Source: Agromyces sp. ISL-38
GTDB taxonomy: Bacteria; Actinomycetota; Actinomycetes; Actinomycetales; Microbacteriaceae
Direction: 5' to 3'
NCBI RefSeq assembly: GCF_018613935.1
Contig: NZ_JAGGPF010000001.1
Coordinates: 1 to 64,000 of the forward strand
DNA: 64,000 bases
Shown piece after piece: positions 50,794 through 60,060 of this stretch. The notes under the pieces were generated by a model. The model made no database searches. It saw nothing but the letters and a program-made list of their open reading frames with translations, and was not told the origin of the DNA. Both the position numbers and the translations under genes were made by a program. The stretch's first letter is position 1. Every line of letters starts with the position of its first letter.

Positions 50794-52047
50794 TCAGGCT
50801 CGACCGTGCGAACTGCGCGAGCGCCGGGCGACCGCATCGAGCGCGACCGCGATGAGCACGACGGCGCCGGTCACCATGTAGCGGATCGACGAGTCGAGGT
50901 TGAGCAGCGTCAGGCCGCTCGAGATCGACTGGATCACGAGGATGCCGAGCAGCGCCGCGAACGCCGAACCGCGCCCACCGAACAGGCTCGTGCCGCCGAT
51001 CACGGCGGCGGCGATCGCGTTGAGGTTCACATCGCCACCGCCGCTCGACTGCGCAGCCGACGCGAGGCGCCCCGCCGCGAGCAGTCCGCCGACGGCTGCG
51101 AGGGTCGTGCAGGCGATGAAGGCGGAGGTGTAGACCGCGGTGATGCGGATGCCGGAGCGCCGCGCCGCCTCCCGGTTGCCGCCGACCGCGAAGAGCGAGC
51201 GGCCCCAGCTCGTGCGGGTGAGGGCGTAGTTCGCCAGCAGCACGAGCGCGACGAAGAACACGACCATCCACCCGACCCCGCGCGCCTGGTAGAGGTACCA
51301 GACCGCGAATGCGAGCAGCACGGCGAGCAGGCCGGCGCGGATGAGGATCAGGCTGAGCGCGGGCGCGGAGAGCCCGGCATTGCGGCGCACGCGGGCGCGG
51401 AGCATCCCGCCGACGAGCAGCGCCGCGGCGGCGAGCACGGCAAGCGCGTACGCGAGCCATTGCGGCACGAAGGCGAGCTGGCCGAAGTACACGAGCGGCG
51501 AGTCGAATGGCAGGTTGATCGTGCCCTTCGGGCCGAGCACGAACAGCTGCAGTCCGAGGAAGCCGAGGAGCCCGGCGAGCGTGATGACGAACGAGGGGAC
51601 GCCGATCCGGTTGTAGATGAAGCCGTAGGCGAATCCGATCACGACCGCGATGCCCACGGCCGCGGCGATCGCGAGCGGCAGGGGCCAGCGGTTGTCGATG
51701 AAGTTGATCGCCATGATCGCGGCGGCGAGGCCGCTCACGGATCCTACCGACAGGTCGATCTCGCCGATGAGCAGCACGAACACGATCCCGAGCGCGATGA
51801 CGCCGACGGGGGCGGACTCCATGAGGAGGTTCGTGAGGTTGCCGCTCGAGAGGAAGTACGGGTTCAGGATCTGGAAGATGGTCCAGATGATCGCGAGGCC
51901 GGCGATGACGGGCAGGAACCCGAGGTCGCCGCCGCGAATGCGATCGATGCCGGCACGGATGGCGCCGCCCACTCCGGTGTCGGCACGGAGCCGCTCGTCC
52001 TGGAGGTCGGTGGGCGTGGAGGGGCTCGGAGTGGTCGTGGTGGTCAT
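50794..52047 (-). CDS. Ribose/xylose-type ABC permease
   Basis: The 417-residue permease of the RbsC/XylH class has about ten spans: LIGEIDLSVGSVSGLAAAI (the conserved GEIDLSVG block), GVPSFVITLAGLLGFLGLQL, RSGIRITAVYTSAFIACTTL, NLNAIAAAVIGGTSLFGGRG. Length and the xylose-like insertion favour XylH/FrcC over RbsC. The start overlaps the ATPase stop by four bases. Confidence 0.92.
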   Translation of the reverse strand: MTTTTTPSPSTPTDLQDERLRADTGVGGAIRAGIDRIRGGDLGFLPVIAGLAIIWTIFQILNPYFLSSGNLTNLLMESAPVGVIALGIVFVLLIGEIDLSVGSVSGLAAAIMAINFIDNRWPLPLAIAAAVGIAVVIGFAYGFIYNRIGVPSFVITLAGLLGFLGLQLFVLGPKGTINLPFDSPLVYFGQLAFVPQWLAYALAVLAAAALLVGGMLRARVRRNAGLSAPALSLILIRAGLLAVLLAFAVWYLYQARGVGWMVVFFVALVLLANYALTRTSWGRSLFAVGGNREAARRSGIRITAVYTSAFIACTTLAAVGGLLAAGRLASAAQSSGGGDVNLNAIAAAVIGGTSLFGGRGSAFAALLGILVIQSISSGLTLLNLDSSIRYMVTGAVVLIAVALDAVARRSRSSHGRA

Positions 52048-52907
52048 CGTGCCGCCTCCTCGGTGGTAATGGCGTCGGGGGTCTGGGATGCCGCGTCGCC
52101 ACGTGAGCGGCGTCGGGTGACGGCGTTATCGGTCGCGCCGGTGATGGCGGAGATGATCTCCTCGGTCGAGACGTCGCCGACGCGGAACTCGCCGTTGTTG
52201 CGGCCGAGTCGCAGCACGACGACGCGATCAGCGACGGCCTTCACGTCCTCCATGTTGTGGCTGATCAGGATGACCCCGTGTCCTCGTTCGCGCAGCCGCT
52301 CGACGAGGTTCAGCACCTCGGCGGTCTGCGCGACGCCGAGCGCCGCGGTGGGCTCGTCGAGGATGATGAGCTTCGGATCGCCGAGGAGCGAGCGGGCGAT
52401 CGCGACCGTCTGGCGCTGGCCGCCCGAGAGCGACGCGATCGGGATCCGGACCGACGGGATCTTCGCCGAGAGCTGACGCAACAGCTCCCACGCGCGCACC
52501 TCCATGCCCACCTCGTCGAGCCGGAACGGGCCCCGCTCACGGCCGAGGAAGAGGTTCTGCACGACGTCGAGGTTGTCGCAGAGGGCGAGGTCCTGGAACA
52601 CGGTGGCGATGCCGCGCTCGAGCGCGGCCATCGGCGTCGGCAGGGTCACCCGCTCCCCGCCGAAGTCGATGGTGCCCGAGTCGGGCGCGTGCACGCCCGA
52701 GAGCACCTTGACGAGGGTGGACTTGCCGGCGCCGTTGTCGCCGACGATCGCGACGACCTCGCTCGAGGAGACATCGAGGTCGATGTCGGTGAGGGCCGCC
52801 ACTGCACCGAAGCTCTTCGAGATCCCCCGCATCGAGAGCACGGTGTGGATGTTCGGGTGGGCGCCGTCCGGCGCGGCCGCGGTGTCGGTTGCGGGGCTTG
52901 CGTTCAC
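52044..52907 (-). CDS. Sugar ABC importer ATP-binding protein (single domain)
   Basis: The 287-residue protein has one ATPase domain: Walker A VGDNGAGKSTLVK, Q-loop FQDLALCDNL, signature SLSGGQRQTVAIARSL, Walker B LIILDEPTAALG, switch His ISHNMEDV. Most ribose/xylose ATPases have two fused domains (about 500 residues); this single-domain form matches FrcA-type importers, so the active form is a homodimer. GTG start at 52907 with AGAGG upstream. Confidence 0.93.
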   Translation of the reverse strand: MNASPATDTAAAPDGAHPNIHTVLSMRGISKSFGAVAALTDIDLDVSSSEVVAIVGDNGAGKSTLVKVLSGVHAPDSGTIDFGGERVTLPTPMAALERGIATVFQDLALCDNLDVVQNLFLGRERGPFRLDEVGMEVRAWELLRQLSAKIPSVRIPIASLSGGQRQTVAIARSLLGDPKLIILDEPTAALGVAQTAEVLNLVERLRERGHGVILISHNMEDVKAVADRVVVLRLGRNNGEFRVGDVSTEEIISAITGATDNAVTRRRSRGDAASQTPDAITTEEAAR

Positions 52908-52990
52908 GGTGTGACCTCTTCGTCGGTGCGGTGCTGGTGAGGTGGGGAGCGTTGCGTTGAACGGGTGGTGGTGGTGGTTTGCCGGATGCC

Positions 52991-53023
52991 GGATGCCGCC
53001 CGCGACGCGCGCGGGCGGCATCC
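52991..53023. terminator. Hairpin between binding-protein and ATPase genes
   Basis: GGATGCCGCCCGCG (52991-53004) and CGCGGGCGGCATCC (53010-53023) pair perfectly over 14 bases with a five-base loop, just after the binding-protein stop. Such hairpins usually make the first gene, the binding protein, more abundant than the ATPase and permease. Confidence 0.75.
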
Positions 53024-53029
53024 GATCGA

Positions 53030-54115
53030 TCAGGCGATGCCGAGCGCCTCGCAGGCGGAAGCGTACTCGGTGGTGCACACCTGGTCGACGGTGTAGATGC
53101 CGCCGTCGAAGATGACCTCCTTGACGTTCTCCTGCGTCACGACCTCGGGCGTGAACAACTGGGAGGGGGTGTCGAAGAGCGTCGTCTCGCCCTCGGGCGG
53201 GTTGCCCGTGAGGAAGGCGTAGGCGACTTCGGCCGCCGCCTCGGCAACGATGCGGATCGGCTTCGAGATGGTGTTGTACTGGTCGCCGGCGATGATGCGC
53301 TGGATCGCGGCGATCTCGGCGTCGTTGCCCGTGACGGGCGGCGTCGGGGTGACGCCGGCTGCCTTGAAGGCGGCGATCGATCCGCCGCCCGTTCCGTCAT
53401 TCGCGGCCACGACGCCGACGATCTGCGAGCCGAACTGCGTGATCTGGCCCGAGACCCAGTCCTGCGCCTTCTGGGGTTCCCAGCCCGGGGTGTCGAACTC
53501 GGCGAGCACGTTGAAGTCGCTCGAGTCGACGCCGGTGTGGATGCCCTTCTTGATGAGCTGGGCGGCGTCGTCGGTCGGCGAGCCGTTGACGATGAGCACA
53601 CCGCCGGTCGCGCCCGCCGCCGTGAGGCCCTCGACGAGGGAGGTGCTGATGAGCTCGCCGATGCCCTCGTTGTCGAACGACACGTAGTAGTCGGCCGGGG
53701 TGTCGACGATGGGCCGGTCGTACGTGATGACCGGGATGCTCTGCGACTGGGCGTTCACGACGATGGATGCCGCTGCCTTCGTGTCGACCGCGTCGAGCAC
53801 GATGACCTTCACGCCCTGCGCGATCGCCGAGTCGGCCTGCTGCTGCTGCTTCGCGGGATCGGAGTCCGCGTTCTGGTAGATGACCTCGCAGTCGGGGCAG
53901 AGCTCCTCCATCTTCGCCGTGAAGAGCGGGCTGTCCTGCTGCTCGTACCTGGTCGACGCGAGGTCGGGCATGAGGAACGCGATCTTGCCGGATGCCGCGC
54001 CGTCTCCGGCGCCGTCGCCGCCTGCGGTGGCGCCTCCGGGCGAACACGCCGCGATCGCCGTGGCGAGCGTGATCGACCCGAGTACTGCTGCGAGTCGCAC
54101 GTGGGATTTCTTCAT
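53030..54115 (-). CDS. Sugar-binding lipoprotein (XylF/ChvE-like)
   Basis: The 361-residue protein has a signal peptide with lipobox AIAAC (about residue 24) and a periplasmic-binding-protein type 1 fold: KIAFLMPDLASTRYEQQDSPLF, YQNADSDPAKQQQQADSAIAQG, IPVITYDRPI, GSQIVGVVAANDGTGGGSIAAFKAAG, FLTGNPPEGET. The closest class is the D-xylose/multisugar binder. GAGGAG precedes the ATG. First gene of the minus-strand importer operon, divergent from the DeoR regulator. Confidence 0.93.
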   Translation of the reverse strand: MKKSHVRLAAVLGSITLATAIAACSPGGATAGGDGAGDGAASGKIAFLMPDLASTRYEQQDSPLFTAKMEELCPDCEVIYQNADSDPAKQQQQADSAIAQGVKVIVLDAVDTKAAASIVVNAQSQSIPVITYDRPIVDTPADYYVSFDNEGIGELISTSLVEGLTAAGATGGVLIVNGSPTDDAAQLIKKGIHTGVDSSDFNVLAEFDTPGWEPQKAQDWVSGQITQFGSQIVGVVAANDGTGGGSIAAFKAAGVTPTPPVTGNDAEIAAIQRIIAGDQYNTISKPIRIVAEAAAEVAYAFLTGNPPEGETTLFDTPSQLFTPEVVTQENVKEVIFDGGIYTVDQVCTTEYASACEALGIA

Positions 54116-54209
54116 TGAATCTCCTCGGTGAGTCCCCGGTGCGGGGAACGGGTGGTGCAGGGGGGCGGCTCGGCGGTGTCGCGACGCATCTACCGAACCG
54201 TTGCCGGGA

Positions 54210-54240
54210 ACTCTACCAAACATGACGTTAGAACTGTCAA
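54210..54240 (-). promoter_or_regulatory. Promoter of the sugar-importer operon
   Basis: On the minus strand TTGACA (54240-54235) and TAGAGT (54215-54210) are separated by 19 bases, slightly long but otherwise consensus. The 54116-54329 spacer is AT-richer than its surroundings and holds GGTAAA repeats near 54249 and 54300 that may be DeoR sites. Confidence 0.5.
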
Positions 54241-54329
54241 CTTCTGTGGTAAACCTTAGTTCCATCCTGGCTCCACGCTGGTCGTTCTCCCGATCAGCTT
54301 GGTAAAGTTCGGCAACTCGAAGGAGACCC

Positions 54330-55136
54330 ATGAGTTCGAACGCCAATGGCCCGTCCACACGCAGCGCCAGGCAACGGATGATCCTCGATCACGTGCTCGC
54401 CGCCGGATCCGCCACCGCGGCGGAGCTCGCCGAGCTCACGGGACGCAGCCTGATGACCGTGCACCGCGACCTCGAGGACCTCGCGGCCCGCCAGCTCGTG
54501 CGAAAGTTCCACGGCGGCGTCTCGGCCCTGCCGACGAGCGTGTTCGAGTCGAGCTCCGAGTTCCGCCTGCATCGCCGTGCCGAGGAGAAGGCGGCGCTCG
54601 CCCAGGTCGCCCAGTCGTTCGTCGAGCCGGGGATGGCGATCATGCTCGACGACTCCACGACGGTGCTCGCTCTCGCCGGCCTCGTGAAGGACAAGGCGCC
54701 GCTCACGGTCGTCTCCAACTATCGGCAGGTGCTCGAGTCGCTCCGTGAAGCGCCCGACGTGCACCTCATCATGATCGGCGGCGCGTATTCGCGCACCCAC
54801 GATTCGTTCATCGGGCCGCCTGACCAGACGAACCTCGAGGCGTACGCGGTCGACGTCGCGTTCCAGTCGACGTCGACCATGGACGAACGCATGACGTACC
54901 ACCAGGAGCAGGACGTCGTGAGCATGAAGCGCGTGATGCTGCAGAGCGGCCGGCGCCGGGTGCTCATGATGGACGGCTCGAAGGTCGGGCACACCTCGCT
55001 CCACCGATTCGTGCCGATCGCGGAGTTCACGGATGTGATCCTCACCGACGATGTCGACCCCGCCATGGTCGAGCGCATCGCCGACCACGCGACCGTGCAT
55101 GTCGCGGCGATCCCCTCGCGCGGCGGCATCCGCTGA
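54330..55136 (+). CDS. DeoR-family transcriptional regulator
   Basis: The 268-residue protein has the DeoR helix-turn-helix (RQRMILDHVLAAGSATAAELAELTG, SLMTVHRDLEDLAARQLVRKFHGG) and the sugar-phosphate-sensing C-terminal domain (RRAEEKAALAQVAQSFVEPG, IMLDDSTTVLALA, LMMDGSKVGHTSLH). It probably controls the divergent importer and the downstream kinases in response to a phosphorylated intermediate. AAGGAGA lies before the ATG. Confidence 0.93.
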   Translation: MSSNANGPSTRSARQRMILDHVLAAGSATAAELAELTGRSLMTVHRDLEDLAARQLVRKFHGGVSALPTSVFESSSEFRLHRRAEEKAALAQVAQSFVEPGMAIMLDDSTTVLALAGLVKDKAPLTVVSNYRQVLESLREAPDVHLIMIGGAYSRTHDSFIGPPDQTNLEAYAVDVAFQSTSTMDERMTYHQEQDVVSMKRVMLQSGRRRVLMMDGSKVGHTSLHRFVPIAEFTDVILTDDVDPAMVERIADHATVHVAAIPSRGGIR

Positions 55137-55251
55137 CCCTCGATCAGAAGGCCCAACACCACGACTGGTAGAAGTAACATTCTGCGTGTTACGCTCGGCT
55201 CGACTCGACCGATGCACCAGCACGGTCTGCTGCACTGCAGGAAGGCGCGCA

Positions 55252-56319
55252 ATGACGCACATCTTGATCGCGGGCGACCACTTCGTCACGCCTGGACTGT
55301 TCCGGGCCGCGCTCGACCGTGAGCTGCCCGACACCGAACCGCGGCCGCGCTATCGCGAGCTCACCCTTCCCTGGCCGCACGAGCCCTTCGGTGACGTCGC
55401 AAGCGTGCACGAGGCGAGCGGCACCATCGATGAGACGATCGCCGCACTCGACGGCGTCGACATCGCCGTGACGCAGATGGCGCCGTTCACCGCAGAGGTG
55501 TTCGCCGCCAGCCCCGAACTCCGCTTCATCGGCGTGTGCCGCGGCGGCCCCGTCAACGTCGACCTCGACGCGGCGACGGATGCCGGGGTGCTCGTGACGT
55601 TCGCGCCGGGACGGAACGCCCAGGCGGCGGCCGAGTTCACCATCGGCCTCATCCTCGCGGCCATGCGCGGCATCCCGATGACGGATGCCGCGCTGAAGCA
55701 GGGCGACTGGCGCGGCGACCACTACGCGTGGGAGAACGTCGGCGGGGAGCTCGGCGGTGCCACCGTGGGGCTCGTGGGGTACGGCGCGATCGGACGCATC
55801 GTGGCCCGGATCCTCCGCGCGTTCGGCGCCCACGTGCTCGCGTTCGATCCGTACGCCGACCCGGCGGCCCTCGCGGCCGACGGCGTGGCGACCGTCGAGC
55901 TCGATGATCTGCTCCGGCGCAGCTCGGTCGTGAGCCTGCACGCCCGGCTCACCGAAGAGACCCGCCACCTCATCGACCGGCGCGCACTCGACCTGATGCC
56001 CGAGGGCGCCGTGCTCGTGAACTCGGCCCGCGGCGGCCTGCTCGACTACGCCCCACTCCCCGACCTGCTGCGATCCGGGCGCCTCGGAGCGCTCGCCCTC
56101 GACGTGTACGACGTCGAGCCGCCCCCCGCGGACTGGCCGCTCTTCGGCGCACCCAACGTGGTCGTGTCGCCGCACCTCGCCGGCGCCACCCGCCAGACGG
56201 CCATGCGCGCGGCCGACATCGTCGCCGGCGACGTCGCCGACTTCCTCGCAGGCCGCACTCCCGAGCACCTCGCCAATCCCGCGGTGCTCGAGCGGCTGCG
56301 GCCCGGAGTCGCGCGATGA
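55252..56319 (+). CDS. D-2-hydroxyacid dehydrogenase
   Basis: The 355-residue NAD-dependent enzyme has the Rossmann loop VGLVGYGAIGRIVARIL, Asp acceptor region AFDPYAD, and the catalytic Arg (NSARGGLLDY), Glu (VYDVEPPPADWPLF) and His (SPHLAGAT). The N-terminal part has an unusual WPHEPFGDVASVHEASGTIDE stretch compared with phosphoglycerate dehydrogenase. With two kinases following it, it probably oxidises or reduces a sugar acid or its phosphate. The start is preceded by AGGAAGG; its stop overlaps the next start (ATGA). Confidence 0.92.
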   Translation: MTHILIAGDHFVTPGLFRAALDRELPDTEPRPRYRELTLPWPHEPFGDVASVHEASGTIDETIAALDGVDIAVTQMAPFTAEVFAASPELRFIGVCRGGPVNVDLDAATDAGVLVTFAPGRNAQAAAEFTIGLILAAMRGIPMTDAALKQGDWRGDHYAWENVGGELGGATVGLVGYGAIGRIVARILRAFGAHVLAFDPYADPAALAADGVATVELDDLLRRSSVVSLHARLTEETRHLIDRRALDLMPEGAVLVNSARGGLLDYAPLPDLLRSGRLGALALDVYDVEPPPADWPLFGAPNVVVSPHLAGATRQTAMRAADIVAGDVADFLAGRTPEHLANPAVLERLRPGVAR

Positions 56320-57818
56320 CCACCGGAACCACGGCCACCCTCTGCGTCGACGCGGGCACCACGCTCATCAAGGCAGTGGTCTTCGACGATGCCGGCCGGG
56401 AGCTCGTCGTCACGCGCCGCACCACCGCGATCCGCTCCCCGCACCCGGGCTGGTCGGAGCAGGACATGCACGAGGTGCTGGCCGCGGTGCTCGGGTGCGT
56501 CGCCGAAGCCGCCGACCAGTCGCCCCTGCCTATCGGCGCGCTCGCCCTCACCGCCCAGGGCGACGGCGCCTGGATGCTCGATGCCGACGGTCGCCCCGTC
56601 GGGAACGCCGTGCTGTGGAACGACGCGCGCGCCCACGAGGTCATCGATCGATGGACTCGCGACGGCGTGCTGGAGGCGGCGTTCCGCCTCAACGGCTCAC
56701 TCGGCAACCTCGGACTGCCGCACGCGATCCTCGCGTGGACCCGCGCGAACGATCCCTCCGCGCTCGACGGCGTCGCCGAGGTCACGACGTGCGGCAGCTG
56801 GATCTTCGGTTCCCTCACCGGCACCCACGGGCTGCACGCGTCGGAGGCATCCGCGCCCTGGCTCGACATCACCACCGGAACGATCTCCGACGACCTCCTC
56901 GAACGCTACGGACTCTCCGACCTGCGATCGCTCGTGCCCGCCGTGATGCACGACGACGAACTCACCCAGCCGCTCCGGCCCGACGTCGCCGAGCGACTCG
57001 GCCTCCCCGCGGGCATTCCCGTCACCCTTGCCGCCTACGACGTGGTCTCGACGGCCTTCGGCGGCGGCTCGGTGGCACCCGGCTCGGCGTTCTGCATCCT
57101 CGGCACGACGCTCTGCACCGGCATCCTCCTCGACGCCCCCGACACGACGGTCGAACCCTCGGGGCTCACCCTCCTCGGCGGTCGCGACGGCGCCGTCGTG
57201 CGCGCATTCCCGACGCTCGCCGGCACGGGCGTCATCGAGTGGATGCGCGCGCTCCTCGGTCTCGCGGATGCCGCAGAGCTCACCGCCCTGGCGGGCGAGG
57301 CGGAGCCCGGGGCATCCGGCGTGCGCGTCTGGCCGTACTTCTCCCCGGCCGGCGAGCGCGCACCCTTCCTCGACCCGGCGGCGCGCGGCGTCATCGCGGG
57401 CATGTCGTTCGAACACACCAGGGCGGACCTCGCGCGCGCCACGGTGGAGGGGCTCGGCCACGTGATCCGCGATTGCCTCGCGGCATCCGGAGCATCGCCG
57501 TCGGAGCTCGTGCTCTCGGGCGGAGGCTCGGCGAGCGAACTGTGGTGCCGGAGCATCGCCGACATCACGGGCGTGACGACGAGGCGCGTCGACGGCACCC
57601 AGGTGGGCGCGAAGGGGGCGCTGCTCGCCGCGCTCGTCGCCTCGGGCCGCTACTCTTCGCTCGCCGAGGCGGCGGATGGGCTCGTCGCGACGAGCGGCAC
57701 CTTCGAGCCGGATGCCTCCCGCCGGGCGTTCTTCGACGAGCGCCACCAGGACTTCCTCGCAACCCGCACCGCACTGGCTGAGCGGTGGACCGCATGGGCC
57801 GCGGAGCCGCGCCGGTGA
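56316..57818 (+). CDS. FGGY-family carbohydrate kinase, first copy
   Basis: The 500-residue kinase has the FGGY N-domain start LCVDAGTTLIKAVVFDDAG, GWSEQDMHEV, the substrate and catalytic region TLAAYDVVSTAFGGG with the base Asp, ILGTTLCTGILL, and the ATP-domain motif LVLSGGGSASELWCRSIADI. The closest relatives are xylulokinase, ribulokinase and LsrK; the substrate cannot be told. It overlaps the preceding dehydrogenase and the following kinase by four bases each. Confidence 0.92.
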   Translation: MTTGTTATLCVDAGTTLIKAVVFDDAGRELVVTRRTTAIRSPHPGWSEQDMHEVLAAVLGCVAEAADQSPLPIGALALTAQGDGAWMLDADGRPVGNAVLWNDARAHEVIDRWTRDGVLEAAFRLNGSLGNLGLPHAILAWTRANDPSALDGVAEVTTCGSWIFGSLTGTHGLHASEASAPWLDITTGTISDDLLERYGLSDLRSLVPAVMHDDELTQPLRPDVAERLGLPAGIPVTLAAYDVVSTAFGGGSVAPGSAFCILGTTLCTGILLDAPDTTVEPSGLTLLGGRDGAVVRAFPTLAGTGVIEWMRALLGLADAAELTALAGEAEPGASGVRVWPYFSPAGERAPFLDPAARGVIAGMSFEHTRADLARATVEGLGHVIRDCLAASGASPSELVLSGGGSASELWCRSIADITGVTTRRVDGTQVGAKGALLAALVASGRYSSLAEAADGLVATSGTFEPDASRRAFFDERHQDFLATRTALAERWTAWAAEPRR

Positions 57819-59323
57819 GCGAGCCGGCCTGGGTGGGCATCGACCTCGGCACGCAGAGCGTGCGCGCGATCGCACTCGACGACCACGGTCGCAGCCTCGC
57901 CATGGCGTCGTCGCCACTGCACAGTTCGAGGCACGGCGACCGGCATGAGCAAGACCCTGGGGAGTGGTGGTCGGCCGCAGTGGCGGTGCTCCGCGACGTG
58001 ACCTCGCAATTGCCGCCCGGGGTGGAGGTGCGGGCGCTCGCCGTCTCGGGAACCTCGGGCACCGTCGTCCCCGTCGACGCCGCCTCCGGCCGGGCGACCG
58101 GGCCTGCGGTGATGTACGATGACCGCCGGGGTGCAGCGCACCTCGAGCGGGTCGCCGCCGCGGGATCCGCGGTCTGGACACGACTCGGCTACCGCATGCA
58201 GGCGTCGTGGGCACTCCCCAAGCTCCTGTCACTGCTCGACGAGGGCGTGCTGCCGTCGGCGAGCGCGGTCGCCCACCAGCCCGACGTGATCACGAGTCGG
58301 CTCGCCGGGCGCCGCATGCCGAGCGATCTCAGCTCGGCGCTGAAGTCGGGCGCCGATCTCGACACGGTCTCCTGGCCGGTCGCCGTGTTCGAGGAGCTCG
58401 GCCTCGCGGGCGAGCGGATGCCGCAGCTCGCGCCCTCGGGAGCGCTGATCGGCGAGGTGAGCGACGCCGCCTCGCGCGAGACCGGCCTGCCCGCCGGGTG
58501 CGCGATCGTGGCCGGCATGACCGACGGCTGCGCCGCCCAGATCGCGGCCGGAGCACTCGGGCCGGGCGCCTGGAACTCCGTGCTCGGAACGACGCTCGTG
58601 CTGAAGGGCGTGGCGCACGAGCGCCGGGTCGACCCGAGCGGTGCCGTGTACTCGCACCGCGCCCCGTTCGGCACCGGGTGGTACCCGGGCGGCGCGTCGA
58701 GCACGGGCGCGGGAGCGATCTCGGCGTGGCTGCCCGGCCGGGACCTCGACGCGCTGACCCGCGGCTTCGACGCCGCTGCTCCGCCGCCGGTCGCCTACCC
58801 GCTCGTCGGGCGCGGCGAGCGGTTCCCGTTCGTCTCCTCCGACGCCGAGGCGTTCCTGCCGGGTGCCGGCGACGACGCCTCGATGTTCGCCGCGATCCTG
58901 CACGGCGTCGCGTACGTCGAGCGCCTCGCCTTCGATCTCCTCGCCGCAACGGGCTACGACGTCAGCGGGCCCGTGCTCGTCACGGGCGGGGGCGCACGCA
59001 ATCCCGTGTGGACGCAGCTCCGCGCCGACGTGCTCGGCCGGCCCGTGCATGTGCCCGAGCACGGCGAGGGGGCTGCCGGAATGGCCGTGCTCGCAGCCGC
59101 CGGTGCGGGCGCGGGCGTTGGCGCGGCGGCGGGTGCGGCCAACGTCGACCCGCTCGCGACGGCAGCGGCGCGGATGCTCCCTGCGCCACGCATCGTGCCC
59201 GCCGATGCAGAGCGGCACGAGCGCCTGATGCCCACGTACGTCCGGTTCGTCGACGAGCTCGACGAGCGCGGCTGGATCGGCGCCGGGCTCGCGGCATCCG
59301 CTCGGGAACGGAGCACCCGATGA
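57815..59323 (+). CDS. FGGY-family carbohydrate kinase, second copy
   Basis: The 502-residue kinase is not a recent duplicate of its neighbour. It starts WVGIDLGTQSVRAIALDDHG, with DPGEWWSAAVAVLRD, GTSGTVVPVD, the catalytic Asp in VAGMTDGCAAQIAAGAL, VLGTTLVLKG, and VLVTGGGARNPVWTQLRADVLG. It is xylulokinase-like. GTG start overlapping the previous stop. Two different FGGY kinases in one operon suggest two sugars, or two steps of one pathway. Confidence 0.92.
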   Translation: MSEPAWVGIDLGTQSVRAIALDDHGRSLAMASSPLHSSRHGDRHEQDPGEWWSAAVAVLRDVTSQLPPGVEVRALAVSGTSGTVVPVDAASGRATGPAVMYDDRRGAAHLERVAAAGSAVWTRLGYRMQASWALPKLLSLLDEGVLPSASAVAHQPDVITSRLAGRRMPSDLSSALKSGADLDTVSWPVAVFEELGLAGERMPQLAPSGALIGEVSDAASRETGLPAGCAIVAGMTDGCAAQIAAGALGPGAWNSVLGTTLVLKGVAHERRVDPSGAVYSHRAPFGTGWYPGGASSTGAGAISAWLPGRDLDALTRGFDAAAPPPVAYPLVGRGERFPFVSSDAEAFLPGAGDDASMFAAILHGVAYVERLAFDLLAATGYDVSGPVLVTGGGARNPVWTQLRADVLGRPVHVPEHGEGAAGMAVLAAAGAGAGVGAAAGAANVDPLATAAARMLPAPRIVPADAERHERLMPTYVRFVDELDERGWIGAGLAASARERSTR

Positions 59324-59949
59324 CGACCGTGCACCTCGCTCGCCACGGCGAGACCACATGGCACGCGGAGAACCGCTACGCGGGCTCGAGCGACGTGCCG
59401 CTCACCGCCCGCGGCCGGGAGCAGGGGAACGCCCTCGCCCGGTGGGCCGCGGGAGCGGGCGTCGACGTGGTGGCGACCTCAGACCTCTCGCGAGCGGTCG
59501 AGACGGGGGACGCGGCGGCGAAGCTGCTCGGCGTCGAGCTCGTGATCGATGCCCGCTTGCGCGAGGTCGACTTCGGTTCGGGCGAGGGCCGCACCCGCGC
59601 CGAGATGGCCGCGATCTTCCCCGAGCAGCTCGCAGCGTTCGTCGCCACGCCGGCCTCGTCGCCGCTCCCGGGCGGCGAACCCGGCACGACGGCGGTCGCG
59701 CGCGGGCTCGAGTCCCTCGCCGACCTCACGCGAGTCGCCGGAGCCGACGGCACCGTGCTCGTGGTGGCGCACTCGACGCTCATCCGGCTCGTGCTGTGCC
59801 GGGTGCTCGGGCTGCCGCTCGACGAGTACCGGCGCCGTTTTCCCGGGCTCGCGAACACCGCAGTGACCACGGTCGAGCTTCCGTCGGCCGCAGATGCTGC
59901 CGCGCTGGTCGAGCGAGGGGCGCTCATCCGGTTCAACGCGGCCCTGTGA
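59320..59949 (+). CDS. Histidine phosphatase (phosphoglycerate-mutase-like)
   Basis: The 209-residue protein has the catalytic LARHGETTWHAENRYAGSSDV block (phospho-His in RHGE), a second Arg in TSDLSRAVETG, Glu in LREVDFGSGEGRT and the second His in VVAHSTLIRLVL. Length and sequence fit broad-specificity cobC/GpmB-like phosphatases. As the last gene of the operon, overlapping the kinase stop, it may dephosphorylate an intermediate or a dead-end sugar phosphate. Confidence 0.92.
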   Translation: MTTVHLARHGETTWHAENRYAGSSDVPLTARGREQGNALARWAAGAGVDVVATSDLSRAVETGDAAAKLLGVELVIDARLREVDFGSGEGRTRAEMAAIFPEQLAAFVATPASSPLPGGEPGTTAVARGLESLADLTRVAGADGTVLVVAHSTLIRLVLCRVLGLPLDEYRRRFPGLANTAVTTVELPSAADAAALVERGALIRFNAAL

Positions 59950-60000
59950 GGCGAGCCGGGAACCGCCGCTCGGCGATACGACGGATCGCACGGCACGTGA

Positions 60001-60037
60001 ACGGGCGCGATGGTCGTTGTCGACTCATCGCGCCCGT
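60001..60037. terminator. Bidirectional terminator hairpin
   Basis: ACGGGCGCGATG (60001-60012) and CATCGCGCCCGT (60026-60037): 12 perfect pairs with a 13-base loop between convergent genes. Confidence 0.8.
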
Positions 60038-60060
60038 GAGGGGAGATTCCCGGTGGCCGG

